A DNA stretch of 64,000 nt. It comes from Ahaetulla prasina (Eukaryota; Chordata; Lepidosauria; Squamata; Colubridae). Location of the stretch: NCBI RefSeq assembly GCF_028640845.1, contig NC_080543.1, positions 4,971,459 to 5,035,458 of the forward strand, given 5' to 3'. A model generated the notes under the pieces. It saw nothing but the letters and a program-made list of their open reading frames with translations. It made no database searches and was not told the origin of the DNA. Shown here in pieces: positions 39,905-48,549 of the stretch (position 1 is the first letter of the stretch; each line of letters starts with the position of its first letter). Position numbers and translations under genes: made by a program.

Positions 39905-40300
39905 TCTGCCGACATCTCCCGAACATCCAGATGCTTGGAGCTGGCAACTGAGTCAGACAGTGATGAGGCTGAGGAAGAGCGTGGGCCAGTCCTGGAGGCT
40001 GGGCCCGGATGCGGGCTCTGCATCAGAGGCAGAGATGGGGCCAGGGCCATCGGGGAGTGACGTGCGGACTCCAGAGCCTCCAGAGGCTGACAGTAGTGAG
40101 GCAGAGGAACAGGAGGAGCCTGTTCCTAATGCACGCATGAGAAGAGCTGCCAGAAGGCAAGAGCAGCTCAAGCAAAGAGGACGACTCGGGAATAGGGCCA
40201 AGAGATGATTGGCCCCTCCCATAAGGCTTAAAAGACCAGCAACGGCGTTTGGGCTCTTTGTCGGAAAACAACATTGATAGCCTTGCTCCTTGTCTTGCCA
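39905..40300 (+). mobile_element. LTR fragment (family b)
   Basis: Homologous to 9847-10055 over the acidic region and extending further right, through CCTCCCATAAGGCTTAAAAG (TATA-like) to about 40300, where a Tigger-like MITE begins. The left TG end is not clear. Confidence 0.6.
39942..40208 (+). CDS. LTR-embedded acidic/basic reading frame (family b)
   Basis: It encodes an acidic stretch (ESDSDEAEEERGPVLEAG, then a frameshift around 40000), a TPEPPEADSSEAEEQEEPVP segment and a strongly basic end RMRRAARRQEQLKQRGRLGN before a stop. The acidic-to-basic order and the position just before a TATA-like box match the family-a frames, although the sequences differ. Likely a C-terminal proviral tail. 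Confidence 0.45.
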   Translation, partial: WQLSQTVMRLRKSVGQSWRLGPDAGSASEAEMGPGPSGSDVRTPEPPEADSSEAEEQEEPVPNARMRRAARRQEQLKQRGRLGNRAKR

Positions 40301-40592
40301 TTTTTTCAATCACGTGATCCAAATTCAGATGTTTGGCAACTGGCATGTACTTATGACAGTTGCAATCTCCCAGGGCCACGCGATCCCGTTTTGCGAACTT
40401 CTGACAAGCCAAGCCAATGGGGAAGCCGGGTTCACTTATGAACCGTGTGACTAACTTAACAACCGCAGCGATTCACTTAACAACCGCACCAAGAAAGGTT
40501 CTAAAATGGGGCAAAACTCCCTTAATCGATTTCTTAATTAGCAACAGAAATGCTGGGCTCAGTTGTGGTCGTAAGTCCAGGGCTACCTGTAT
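40300..40592 (-). mobile_element. Tigger-like MITE, partial
   Basis: ATCACGTGATCCAAATTCAG through GTCCAGGGCTACCTG, reverse family order, followed by TA at 40590. Confidence 0.75.
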
Positions 40593-40724
40593 TACGACTT
40601 GTTTAGAGGGAAGCTATGTCGTTGAATTTCCACAGAGATGGACCACAAAAGGGCTTCATGCCCAGCCGAATGAGGTTTACCGAATAAGCCATGGTTTGTT
40701 TATTTTATGATATATGTATTTTTT

Positions 40725-40786
40725 GCAGCAGTCGCTAAGCAAATGCAGCGGTTGTTAAGTGAACACAGTGGTCGTAACTGCAAAGC
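40725..40786 (-). mobile_element. Tigger-like MITE scrap
   Basis: GCGGTTGTTAAGTGAACACA, cut on the right by the LTR at 40787. Confidence 0.5.
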
Positions 40787-41283
40787 TGCTGTGACTCCAG
40801 CCCCCAGACCTGGCCCCATGCCTGAAAGTGACTCCGAGAGTGAAGGGGGAAGGGCCGGTAAGGCTTACCTCGGGAGCACCAATTCCTTTGGCTCGGCTCC
40901 AGGAGCCAGAACCAGACCAGTCGGAGGACGTAATGAGGCCGTCATCCCCTGATTCCTCCCTTCCCCAGGCTACGCCTTCAGACCCAGCTGATAATAATAA
41001 TCAAGCTTGGATTGACCCGTGCTTCAGAAGATTAGAGAGGCGGCATCATCAAAAGGAAGGGTGGGGCAGGAGCACCACCCCACAGGATATATAAGGGGCT
41101 CTCACTCCACGGGAAGCAAAGTTTAGCTGAACCGTTTCAAAAAGAGCTGAAAGTCTTGCTACGTGAGTCATTTGTTTGAACTTTGGCAGGCAGCTGCGAT
41201 TTCTCTGCCAGGACTGATAAGAGCTGTGAATCCACTGGCTGAAGGCCAGCTCATGGGTCTGAAATGGGGAAGGAGACAGAACA
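40787..41283 (+). mobile_element. Solo LTR (family a)
   Basis: 497 bp from TGCTGTGACTCCAGC to GGAGACAGAACA. A TATA-like TATATAA lies at 41088-41094. The flanks AAAGC and AACCC match at only 3 of 5 bases, so the duplication is decayed. Homologous to 23471-24077. Confidence 0.78.
40788..41094 (+). CDS. LTR-embedded acidic/basic reading frame, one frameshift
   Basis: It enters at the second LTR base (AVTPAPRPGPMPESDSESEG) and shifts by one near 40848. It continues through ARLQEPEPDQSEDVMRPSSP to the basic WIDPCFRRLERRHHQKEGWG. Same layout as at 23472. It overlaps the TATA-like box because the native stop is lost. Confidence 0.45.
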
Positions 41284-41369
41284 AACCCACTGCTTGCGAT
41301 GGACGTGGTTTGGCAGGAAACCGGAAGTGCCGGTTTTCAGCCAAACCGTGGTAAAACCCATGATTTCAC

Positions 41370-41545
41370 GTGACCGCAGACGCCGCAAACAGCCATAAAT
41401 ATAACTGCGTGTTGCCAACCACCCAAAGTGTGGTCACATGACTGCCGAGGGAGCGTGACCGTCGTAGCTTCGGATCCACGTTGTAGCTCCTCTTTTTCAG
41501 ATAAGTTGTAGCTTCGAACGCTCGCTAAGTGATCGGTCGTAAGTC
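41370..41545. mobile_element. Tigger-like MITE fragment
   Basis: Contains CACGTGACCGCAGACG and GCTAAGTGATCGGTCGTAAG and ends GTCGAGGAC. Heavily diverged. Confidence 0.5.
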
Positions 41546-41559
41546 GAGGACACACAAAG

Positions 41560-41865
41560 GAAGGTTTGCGATCACCACTTGCGACCTTCAACAAGCAAAG
41601 TCAACGTGGAGGGGGGGAGCCAGATTCACTTAACGACCAGATGATTCGCTTAACAGCCGCAAGGATTGGCGTAACAACCGTGGCAAAAAGCCCATTTCCA
41701 CTTAATAAATGCGTTACTAACTTAACAACTGCAATGTTTCACTTAACAACGATGGCAAGAAAGGTCGTAAAAATGGGGCAAAAGCTCACCTCACAACGGT
41801 CGTGCTTAGCAACAGAAATTCAGGTCCCAATTTTGGTTGTAAATCGAGGACTAACCGTATTGGGG
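41560..41865 (-). mobile_element. Tigger-like MITE, partial
   Basis: GAAGGTTTGCGATCACCACT through AATCGAGGACTAACCG. It contains an internal repeat of the AACTGCAATGTTTCACTTAA block. Confidence 0.72.
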
Positions 41866-42160
41866 ATTTTTTTAAAAAGGGTGTCTAGACTGAGCAGAGG
41901 GACAGACAGACCTGACCGTTGTCAGTTAGGTAGCTGAGAAAGGACAAAACGCAGAGGGAATTTTTGCTCCGACGTACTAAATTTCTATTTCTAAATCATC
42001 GCTCTCTACTTAAGGTCTTGCACCAGATGGCAAACACATCTGTGCAATTGCAGGAGAGTTCAGGTTTTCTTTTTTGTTTTTAAAAAAAATGAGTTGGTTT
42101 AAAAATAATTTTTTTAAAAAAAAAACTTTCCTTAACACAGACCTTATCGAAATAACAGAA
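41866..42160. other. Spacer with one CTCF-like motif
   Basis: No repeat recognised. TTGCACCAGATGGCAAAC near 42017-42034 resembles the CTCF core. Confidence 0.35.
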
Positions 42161-42185
42161 TAACAGAGTTGGATGAGATCTTAGA

Positions 42186-42320
42186 CCGTTTTTCACCCTT
42201 ACGACCGTTGCAACGTACCCACGGCCAAAACGGCGATCAAAATTCAGACGCTGGGCCATCGGCTCCTCTTTAGGATGGTCGCAGTGTCCCTGGGACACGC
42301 GATCCACTTTTGCGACATTT
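42186..42320 (-). mobile_element. Tigger-like MITE fragment
   Basis: ACGACCGTTGCAACGTACCC and GTCGCAGTGTCCCTGGGACA in reverse order. Confidence 0.6.
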
Positions 42321-42790
42321 TATTTTATTTATTTATTTATTTATAATCCAATTTCTATACGCCCTTCTCCCGAAGGACTCAGGGCGGTTTACAGCTGTAT
42401 TTTATTTATTTATTTATTTATTTATTTATTTTATTTGCATTTATATCCCGCCCTTCTCCGAAGACTCAGGGTGGCTTACAGTGTATAAGGCAATAGTCTC
42501 ATTCTATTTGTATATTTTTACAAAGTCAACTTATTGCCCCCCCAACAATCTGGGTCCTCATTTTACCTACCTTATAAAGGATGGAAGGCTGAGTCAACCT
42601 TGGGCCTGGTGGGACTTGAACCTGCAGTAATTGCAAGCAGTTGCTGTTAATAACAGGCTGCATTAGCCTGTTGAGCCACCAGAGGCCCTATTAAGAACAC
42701 AAGAGTACACATAATATAAATAACAAATTTAAAACACATTTAAAATGAATATTTAATTGGCCGATTTACTAAAACGGTCAAGACCGACAT
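42321..42790 (-). mobile_element. L2-like LINE 3' end with nested SINE
   Basis: The L2 terminus (TACGCCCTTCTCCCGAAGGA, GGCGGTTTACAGCTG) ends at about 42396. L2 3' UTR resumes at 42690 (TTAAGAACACAAGAGTAC ... TTGGCCGATTTACTAAAAC). A SINE lies between. Confidence 0.8.
42400..42689 (-). mobile_element. tRNA-derived SINE with L2-type tail
   Basis: Complete minus-strand copy: (TTTA)n tail, ATATCCCGCCCTTCTCCGAA, box-B complement GGGACTTGAACCTGCAG near 42610, head ending CCACCAGAGGCCC. It has inserted next to the identical-type L2 terminus. Confidence 0.87.
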
Positions 42791-42839
42791 AAAACCCTTT
42801 AAAATGTATAAACTATAATTAAAATGCATTTAGACATTC

Positions 42840-43009
42840 AGACAAGCAACATCAACGAGGAGGCAGGATTCACTTAATGACCATTTTGCTCATTCAACAA
42901 CGGCGGTGATTCACTTAACAGCCGTGGCAAGGAAGGTTGTAAAAAAAGGGCCAAAGCTTACTTAAGAACTGTCTTGCTTAGCAGTAGAAATTTTGGACTC
43001 AGTTATGGT
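42840..43009 (-). mobile_element. Tigger-like MITE fragment
   Basis: GAGGCAGGATTCACTTAATG to GAAATTTTGGACTCAGTTATGG, reverse order; cut by the hAT-like element at 43010. Confidence 0.68.
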
Positions 43010-43289
43010 CAGAGGTGGTATTCAGCCAGTTTACCCGAACCGGTCTGCCCGGAGGTAATGCCGCTCTGTTTAGCCATGTTTTTGAGGCCGGGCGTATGCG
43101 CGGAAGGCGTGTGTGAGAGCAAAGCGTGTAGAAGGAAGACCGGGTCCATGTGTGGAAGGTGGACGCCAGTGGTGGGTTGCTACCGGTTCGTCCGATCTGG
43201 GCGCCACGTTTTTAAGGCCGGGTGTATGCGCAGAAGGTGTGCGCATGAGCAAAGCACATGCAAGGAAGACTGGGTGCAGTGAGCATGCG

Positions 43290-43831
43290 TGTTGTGACCC
43301 AGGTTCCTGGACTCGGACTCCTGGACTCGGATGATTCAGAAAGTGAGGGAGAAGACCTGGCAAGGCCTGCTTCTCCTGGGCCCTCTCCCTCCCTGGCACC
43401 CACCCAAAGGGAGGAGGAGGGGCCGGCAAGGCCTGATTCTCTCGAGCCTTCTTCTGATTTGGCAACGCCCCAAGAACAGTTTTGGAGTGATGCAAGACTG
43501 CGCAGACGTGACTGGCGCGCGCAGCAGAGGAAGCGTTGGGACAAAGCCAAAGAATGATGGTCATGCAGTGACATCTGCAGAGACTATAAAAAGGAGGCGG
43601 GACTTCCTGATTTTTTGTCTTGGACAAAGCAGTGAATTTGCGCGGGCAAACTGTTTCAATGGAGGGAAGAATATATTCGTGAGTAACTCTGGCCTTATCT
43701 ATAATTTCCTCGTTATCTCCAGAGACTTGGCAGGCTGCAGAAATGCAGAACATTTATCTATGTAAATAAATTAGAAGAGAAGGCCTTTGACTGACTCTTT
43801 GTTGGGAGTATTGGGGGAGGGAAACAGAACA
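43290..43831 (+). mobile_element. Solo LTR with perfect 5-bp TSD
   Basis: 542 bp, TGTTGTGACCCAGG to GGGAAACAGAACA. ATGCG is duplicated at 43285-43289 and 43832-43836. A TATA box (ACTATAAAAAGG) lies at 43583-43594 and an AATAAA-like signal at about 43764. Part of it is repeated at 57319-57745 by the segmental duplication. Confidence 0.93.
43291..43557 (+). CDS. LTR-embedded acidic/basic reading frame, intact
   Basis: The frame enters at the second LTR base (VVTQVPGLGLLDSDDSESEG) and runs without a stop for 88 codons. An acidic region and a proline-rich middle are followed by LRRRDWRAQQRKRWDKAKE, then stop 26 bp before the TATA box. The nearest Met is in flanking DNA, so this is best read as the tail of a longer proviral protein. 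No family recognised. Confidence 0.55.
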   Translation, partial: VVTQVPGLGLLDSDDSESEGEDLARPASPGPSPSLAPTQREEEGPARPDSLEPSSDLATPQEQFWSDARLRRRDWRAQQRKRWDKAKE

Positions 43832-44150
43832 ATGCGGAAGGCTGGGTACATGTGCAGAAGGCTTACGCCAGTGATGCGTTGCTACCGGTCCACCCCGGAT
43901 CAGGCGAATCGGCAGCGGTGGGAGTGATCCGTCCGGACATCTCTGCTCATGCACAGAAGCATCACATGCACAAGTGAGCACACTCCTGTGAGTGAACCAA
44001 AATAGCGACCAAAATTGAAACCTACCTAATAAAAACTTGTATTAAAAAAAACACAAAATTGAAACCTACTACTGGCACACGCCCATGAGCGAAACAAGCG
44101 TGCACGAGCGGTGTGAACCGGTGGTAAAAATATGTGAAACTCACTGCTGA

Positions 44151-44540
44151 TTGTGGCCGTAAGTCGAGGACGATGATGAATAAGATTTCACTGTCCGGCG
44201 TTCTCCCTGGGTGGCCTTGTATTCGACTTTCCACTCGGCTTTATTTCTGATCAAACATCCCTCAAGAAAGCGGAATCTGGAGTCCGGCTACAGCATCTGG
44301 ACGCCAGCTTGGAGCAGCCAAACGTGATCGAGCTGCATGTTTTCGTGCCCCGCGAAACAACGTTCTTCTTTCTCCGGAAATAAAAACAGCCTCTTCAAAT
44401 GTGCCCCTCAATTTATTCCTTTTTCTTCCCCCCCCTCTTCTCCTGGTTTCCTCTTCATTTTGTTTTAAAGAAAAAAGGCACAAGCTAGTTAGTCCCAAAA
44501 GTGCTTTTGTTACAAGAGGCAACTGGACATTCTGGTGGGT
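44151..44540. other. Duplicated spacer (copy A)
   Basis: A Tigger-like scrap occurs at 44155-44175. The rest, up to the Penelope-like fragment, is unassigned. Repeated at 58070-58440. Confidence 0.5.
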
Positions 44541-44656
44541 TTTTTTTGTCTTTGAAGACGTTTCGCTTCTCATCCGAGAAGCTTCTTCAACTCTGACTGG
44601 ATGGTGGGGAACGGAAGGATTGATATTCCTTGCAGACAGCTGGTCATTTGCATCGG
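44541..44656 (-). mobile_element. Penelope-like 3' fragment (copy A)
   Basis: On the minus strand TTGAAGAAGCTTCTC ... GAGAAGCGAAACGTCTTCAA forms two nested stems: TTGAAGA/TCTTCAA and GCTTCTC/GAGAAGC with a 4-nt loop. The motif resembles Penelope-like 3' ends (inference). Confidence 0.55.
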
Positions 44657-44659
44657 GTT

Positions 44660-44803
44660 TTTTATTTATTTATTTATTTACATTTATATCCCGCCCTTCT
44701 CCGAAGACTCAGGGCGGCTTACAGTGTATAAGGAAATAGTCTCATTCTATTTGTATATTTACAAAGTCAACTTATTGCCCCCCCAACAATCTGGGTCCTC
44801 AGA
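44660..44803 (-). mobile_element. 5'-truncated tRNA SINE, present only in copy A
   Basis: (TTTA)n tail, ATCCCGCCCTTCTCCGAAGA and GTCAACTTATTGCCC. It breaks off at CTGGGTCCTCAG, losing the head. Copy B lacks it at the homologous site (about 58561). Confidence 0.85.
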
Positions 44804-44814
44804 TTTTTGTAGAG

Positions 44815-44900
44815 CAGTGGTCTCCAACCTTGGCAACTTTAAGCCTGGCGGACTTCAACTCCCAGAATTCCCCAGCCAGCTTTGCTGGCTGGGGGTTCAG
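44815..44900. mobile_element. Foldback hAT-type MITE, half deleted (copy A)
   Basis: It begins CAGTGGTCTCCAACCTTGGC like 58577-58711, but the right arm is lost after the CCAGCCAGC/GCTGGCTGG hairpin. Confidence 0.75.
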
Positions 44901-44986
44901 ACAGCCAATCCAAATTGCTGCCTGAAGAGTGGGGAGGCTACCGGTCTGTGATCAAGGTCACCTGAGTGGCGCAAATGGGTGTGGAG

Positions 44987-45819
44987 CAGGGTGAAATCCA
45001 GCAGGTTCTGGAGAACCGGTGGCAATGAATAGTTCAGAGAACTGACAAATATCTCCTCTGGCTGGTCCCAGGATTGGGGAGAGAATGGAGATTTTGCAGT
45101 ATCCTTTCCCAAAGAATGCAGATTTTGCAATATCTTTCCTGGAGTCAGATGGGATTTTGCAGTATCCTCCTCCAGGAGTGGGAGGAATGGAGATTTTGCA
45201 GTATCCTTCCTGGAGAAGCGGAATGGAGATTTTGCAATATCTTTCCTGGAGTGGGGTGGAATGGGATTTTGCAACTTCCTGGAGTGGGGTGGAATGGGGA
45301 TTTTGCAACATCCTTCCCCAGTGGGGAGGAATGGAGATTTTGCAATATCCTTCCCTGGAGTGGGAGGAATGGGATTTTGCATCATTCTTCCCTGGAGTGG
45401 GAGGAATGGGGATTTTGCATCATTCTTCCCTGGAGTGGGAGGAATGGGGATTTTGCAGTATCCTTCCTCTGGAGTGGGGTGGAATGGAGATTTTGCAATA
45501 TCCTTCCTGGAGTGGGAGGAATGGGATTTTGCATCATTCTTCCCTGGAGTGGGAGGAATGGGATTTTGCATCATTCTTCCCTGGAGTGGGAGGAATGGGG
45601 ATTTTGCAGTATCCTTCCCTCTGAGTGGGGTGGAATGGAGATTTTGCAATATCCTTCCCTGGAGTGGGAGGAATGGGGATTTTGCAACATCCTTCCCTGA
45701 GTGGGAAGAATTTTGCATCATTCTTCCCTGGAGTGGGAGGAATATTCATACCTTCCCCGCCACTACAAGCCACAGCCCAAGACAGAACCAGTAGTAAAAA
45801 AAATTGGATTCCATGACTG
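44987..45819. mobile_element. hAT-type MITE with internal minisatellite (copy A)
   Basis: 833 bp. The ends CAGGGTGAAATCCAGC and TTGGATTCCATGACTG are imperfect inverted repeats. The flanks GTGTGGAG (44979-44986) and GTGTGAAG (45820-45827) match at 7 of 8 bases. The interior is about sixteen units of roughly 35-45 bp with GGATTTTGCANNATCCTTCC. Open frames on both strands translate the units and are not genes. Confidence 0.88.
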
Positions 45820-45827
45820 GTGTGAAG

Positions 45828-46295
45828 CCTTCTCAGAACTGCTGAAACATCCTGTAGAAACCGCAGCTCCGCAACACAAATATTGTAATTTTTCAGCGGA
45901 GGTGTTAATGGCTTCCAGGAAGAATTAGGGACAATTCCCATCAGCGTTTGGTTTTCTTTCAACTAATCGCTGCTTCTTTCCCTTCTTCCAAATGAATCCA
46001 TCCCCCACCTCTTCCCCCAAAAAAGTTCCATGTACAAATGGAGAAAAACAAAGAAAAATGGGTCCCCCTCCAAAGCCTCATACGTTACATTTCCTGGAAG
46101 CTGCCAATGACTCATTTTCAGAGCTGGTCCAGCGCTGAGGTTTTATTGATTCAATACTGGCGAATTTAATTGCAAATGGGCACTGAGTGAGAGATTTGCT
46201 CCTTGCCTTTCTGGTGCTCATTCGTGCCTGAACATTTTCAGGAGAAAATCAGGAAAATACTGGTACCATATTCTCCACTCTCTCGTTTTGGTTCT
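45828..46295. other. Non-repetitive duplicated segment (copy A)
   Basis: Unique-looking sequence (GCTGCCAATGACTCATTTTC, ATACTGGCGAATTTAATTGC) repeated at 60072-60540. No gene recognised. Confidence 0.4.
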
Positions 46296-46299
46296 TGCT

Positions 46300-47092
46300 G
46301 AAAAGAAATTTCTCCTTAGTTCCAGGTTGCTTCTCTCCTAGATTAGTTTCCACCCATTGCTTCTTGTTCTGCCCTCAGGTGCTTTGGAGAATAGCTTGAC
46401 TCCCTCTTCTTTGGGGCAGCCCCTGAGATATTGGAAGATGCTATCATGTCTCCCCTAGTCCTTCTTTTCATTAAACTATGGATAGATAAAAATGGTAGAT
46501 TCCTTCCTTCCTTCCTTCCTTCCTTCCTTCCTTCTTTTTTCTTCTTTCTTTCCGTCTTTCCTTCCTCCTCCTCCTCCTCCTCCTCCTCCTCCTCCTCCTT
46601 CCTTCCTTCCTTCCTTCCTTCCTTCCTTGATTAGTTTCCATCCACTGCTTCTTGTTCTACCCTCAGGTGCTTTGGAGAACAGCCCGACTCCCTCTTCTTT
46701 GTGGCAACCCCTGAGATATTGGAACACTGCTATCATGTCTCCCCTAGTCCTTCTTTTCATTAAACTAGACATACCCAATAACAGAATATCAGAGTTAGAA
46801 GGGACCTTGGAGGTCTTCTAGTCCAACCCCCTGCTCAGGCAGAATACCCTATTCCATTTCAGACAAATGGTTGTCCGATCTCTTCTTAAAAACCGCCAGT
46901 GATGAAGCAGCCTCGACTTCCGGTGGCAAGTTATTTCACTGGATTAATTGTTCTCACAAATTTCTCCTTAGTTCCAGGTTGCTTCTCTCCTTGATGAGTT
47001 TCCATCCATTGCTTCTTGTCCTGCCTTCAGGTACTTTGGTGACTAGCTTGACCCCCTCTTCTTGGTGGTAACCCCATAGATATTGGAATGAA
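46300..47092 (-). mobile_element. CR1 LINE 3' ends with TTCC expansion (copy A)
   Basis: Two CR1 pieces: 46300-46480, then after a (TTCC)n/(TCC)n block at 46500-46628 a second from 46629 to 47092. The second includes the 3' terminus AGTTAGAAGGGACCTTGGAG and a further ORF2-end piece. Confidence 0.8.
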
Positions 47093-47888
47093 TGAATGAA
47101 GAAAAGAAGGAGGGAGGGAGGAAGGAGAGAAGTAAGTAAGGAAAGAAGGAAGGGAAGGAGGGAGGGAGGGAACGAAGAAGGAAGAGGTGAAGGAAGGAAG
47201 GGAGGGAGGGGTAAAGGAAAGAAGGAGGCAAGGAGGGGGAGAGGGAGGGAGGAGAGAAGGAAGGAAGGAAGGAAGGAAGGGAGGGAGGGAGGGAGGGAGG
47301 AAGGAAGGAGGAAGGAGGAGGAGAGAAGGAAGGAAGGAAAGAAGGAAGTAAGGAGGGAGAGAGGGAGGAAGAAAGGGAGGAGGGAGGAGAGAAGTAAGTA
47401 AGGAAAGAAGGAAGGAGGAGGAGAGGTGAAGGAAAGAAGGAGGAATGAGGGAGGAGGGAGTGAGGAAGGAAGGAGGAAGGAAGGAAGGAAGGAAAGAGGG
47501 AGGAGGGAGGAAGAAAGGGAGGAAGGAGGAGGAGAGAAGGAAGGAAGTAAGGAAAGAAGGAAGTAGAGGAAGGAGGAGGAAGGAAGGGATGAAGGAAGGA
47601 AGAGAAGAGAAGGAGGAGGAGGAGGGAGGGGTGAAGGAAAGAAGGAAGTAAGGAGGAGGAGGAAGAAAGGGAGGAGGAAGGAAGGAAGGAGAGAAGTAAG
47701 GAAGGAAAGAAGGAAGGAAGGAAGGAAGGAAGTAGAGGGAAGGGAGGGAGGAAGGAAGGGGTGAAGGAAGGAAGAAAGAAGGGAGGGAGGGAGGGGGGGT
47801 GAAGGAAAGAAGGAAGTAAGGAGGGGAGGGAGGAGAGAAGTAAGTAAGGAAAGAAGGAAGGGAGGGAGGGAGAGGTGAAGGAAAGAAG
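47093..47888. repeat. Polypurine (GGAA/GGGA)n tract (copy A)
   Basis: Nearly all purines on the plus strand for about 800 nt, with recurring AGGTGAAGGAAAGAAGGAGG modules. Long SFLPSFLP-type minus frames are artefacts. Confidence 0.95.
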
Positions 47889-47893
47889 GAGGG

Positions 47894-48071
47894 TGTTAAG
47901 TTCGGGAAGTAACGAGGCTGGAGACCAGGGTAGTGACAACAGCTCTTTAATATAGGGTGAACCCAGCAAACTGGCTGGGGAAAAACCTCTCCTTTTATAC
48001 AGTTCTGCTGGAGGCTTCGACCAATCAGCAACGTGCTTGTTTCCCGCCAAAACATTTAAAGATACATAACA
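47894..48071 (-). repeat. 3' LTR of gypsy element 1
   Basis: 178 bp, TGTTATGTATC ... AACTTAACA in sense, with TATA-like TGTATAAAAGG. It differs from the 5' LTR at nine sites by eye, seven of them in about 20 bp around the TATA box. That patch equals the LTR of gypsy element 2. Confidence 0.93.
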
Positions 48072-48086
48072 CTCCTCCCCTCCCAG
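48072..48086 (-). promoter_or_regulatory. Polypurine tract of gypsy element 1
   Basis: CTGGGAGGGGAGGAG in sense lies directly upstream of the 3' LTR, the plus-strand primer position for reverse transcription. Confidence 0.8.
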
Positions 48087-48549
48087 AAAACACTTTACCT
48101 ATATTTACATATTATTTACATGTTATTTTTCGACGTAGTCACGCAAATAACCTGCCTCCTGATTCTTTCGGACCCGCGCGGTTCAGTCCTGGAGTGGGTT
48201 GAGCTGGTCGGAGGGGCTGTTGCTCCTCCCAGCTCTTTTGCTAGCCATCCGGCCCTGGATTACCAGACTCTTTTCTAGGCCATCCGGCCTTGGATTACTG
48301 CAGAGTCGTCCCTGCTGTTTCAAGGGAACCTGATGGCGTCGCTGGACCTCCTGGGACTCAGCTAAGTCTTGCGCCTCCCGGGTTTGGTCAGCTGTGGGTT
48401 CAAATAATATGGTCATGGTCTGTTTCATTTAGCTCTTGTTCGGTATCGTTTTCTTATTTGATCTATGTGGCGCCTCCATACTCGGTTGTCTTGTAACTCA
48501 ACAAGTATGACTTTGGACTGTTTTTATGATTTGCCCTGCCAGCCAACTT

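Larger units (their letters stand above)
43010..44150. mobile_element. Composite hAT-like region around a solo LTR
   Basis: Three related starts (CAGAGGTGGTATTCAGCC at 43010, CAGTGGTGGGTTGCTACCGG at 43167, CAGTGATGCGTTGCTACCGG at about 43871) and repeated GTGTATGCGC-AGAAGG-type blocks indicate internal duplications of ACCGGTTC-type hAT MITEs. The LTR at 43290-43831 interrupts it. Confidence 0.6.

Noticed and set aside
43070..43753. 227-codon minus-strand frame
   Set aside because: Antisense shadow of the LTR reading frame and hAT-like flanks; no recognisable motif.
47027..48055. 342- and 335-codon minus frames
   Set aside because: Translations of the complement of a polypurine tract, running into an LTR.
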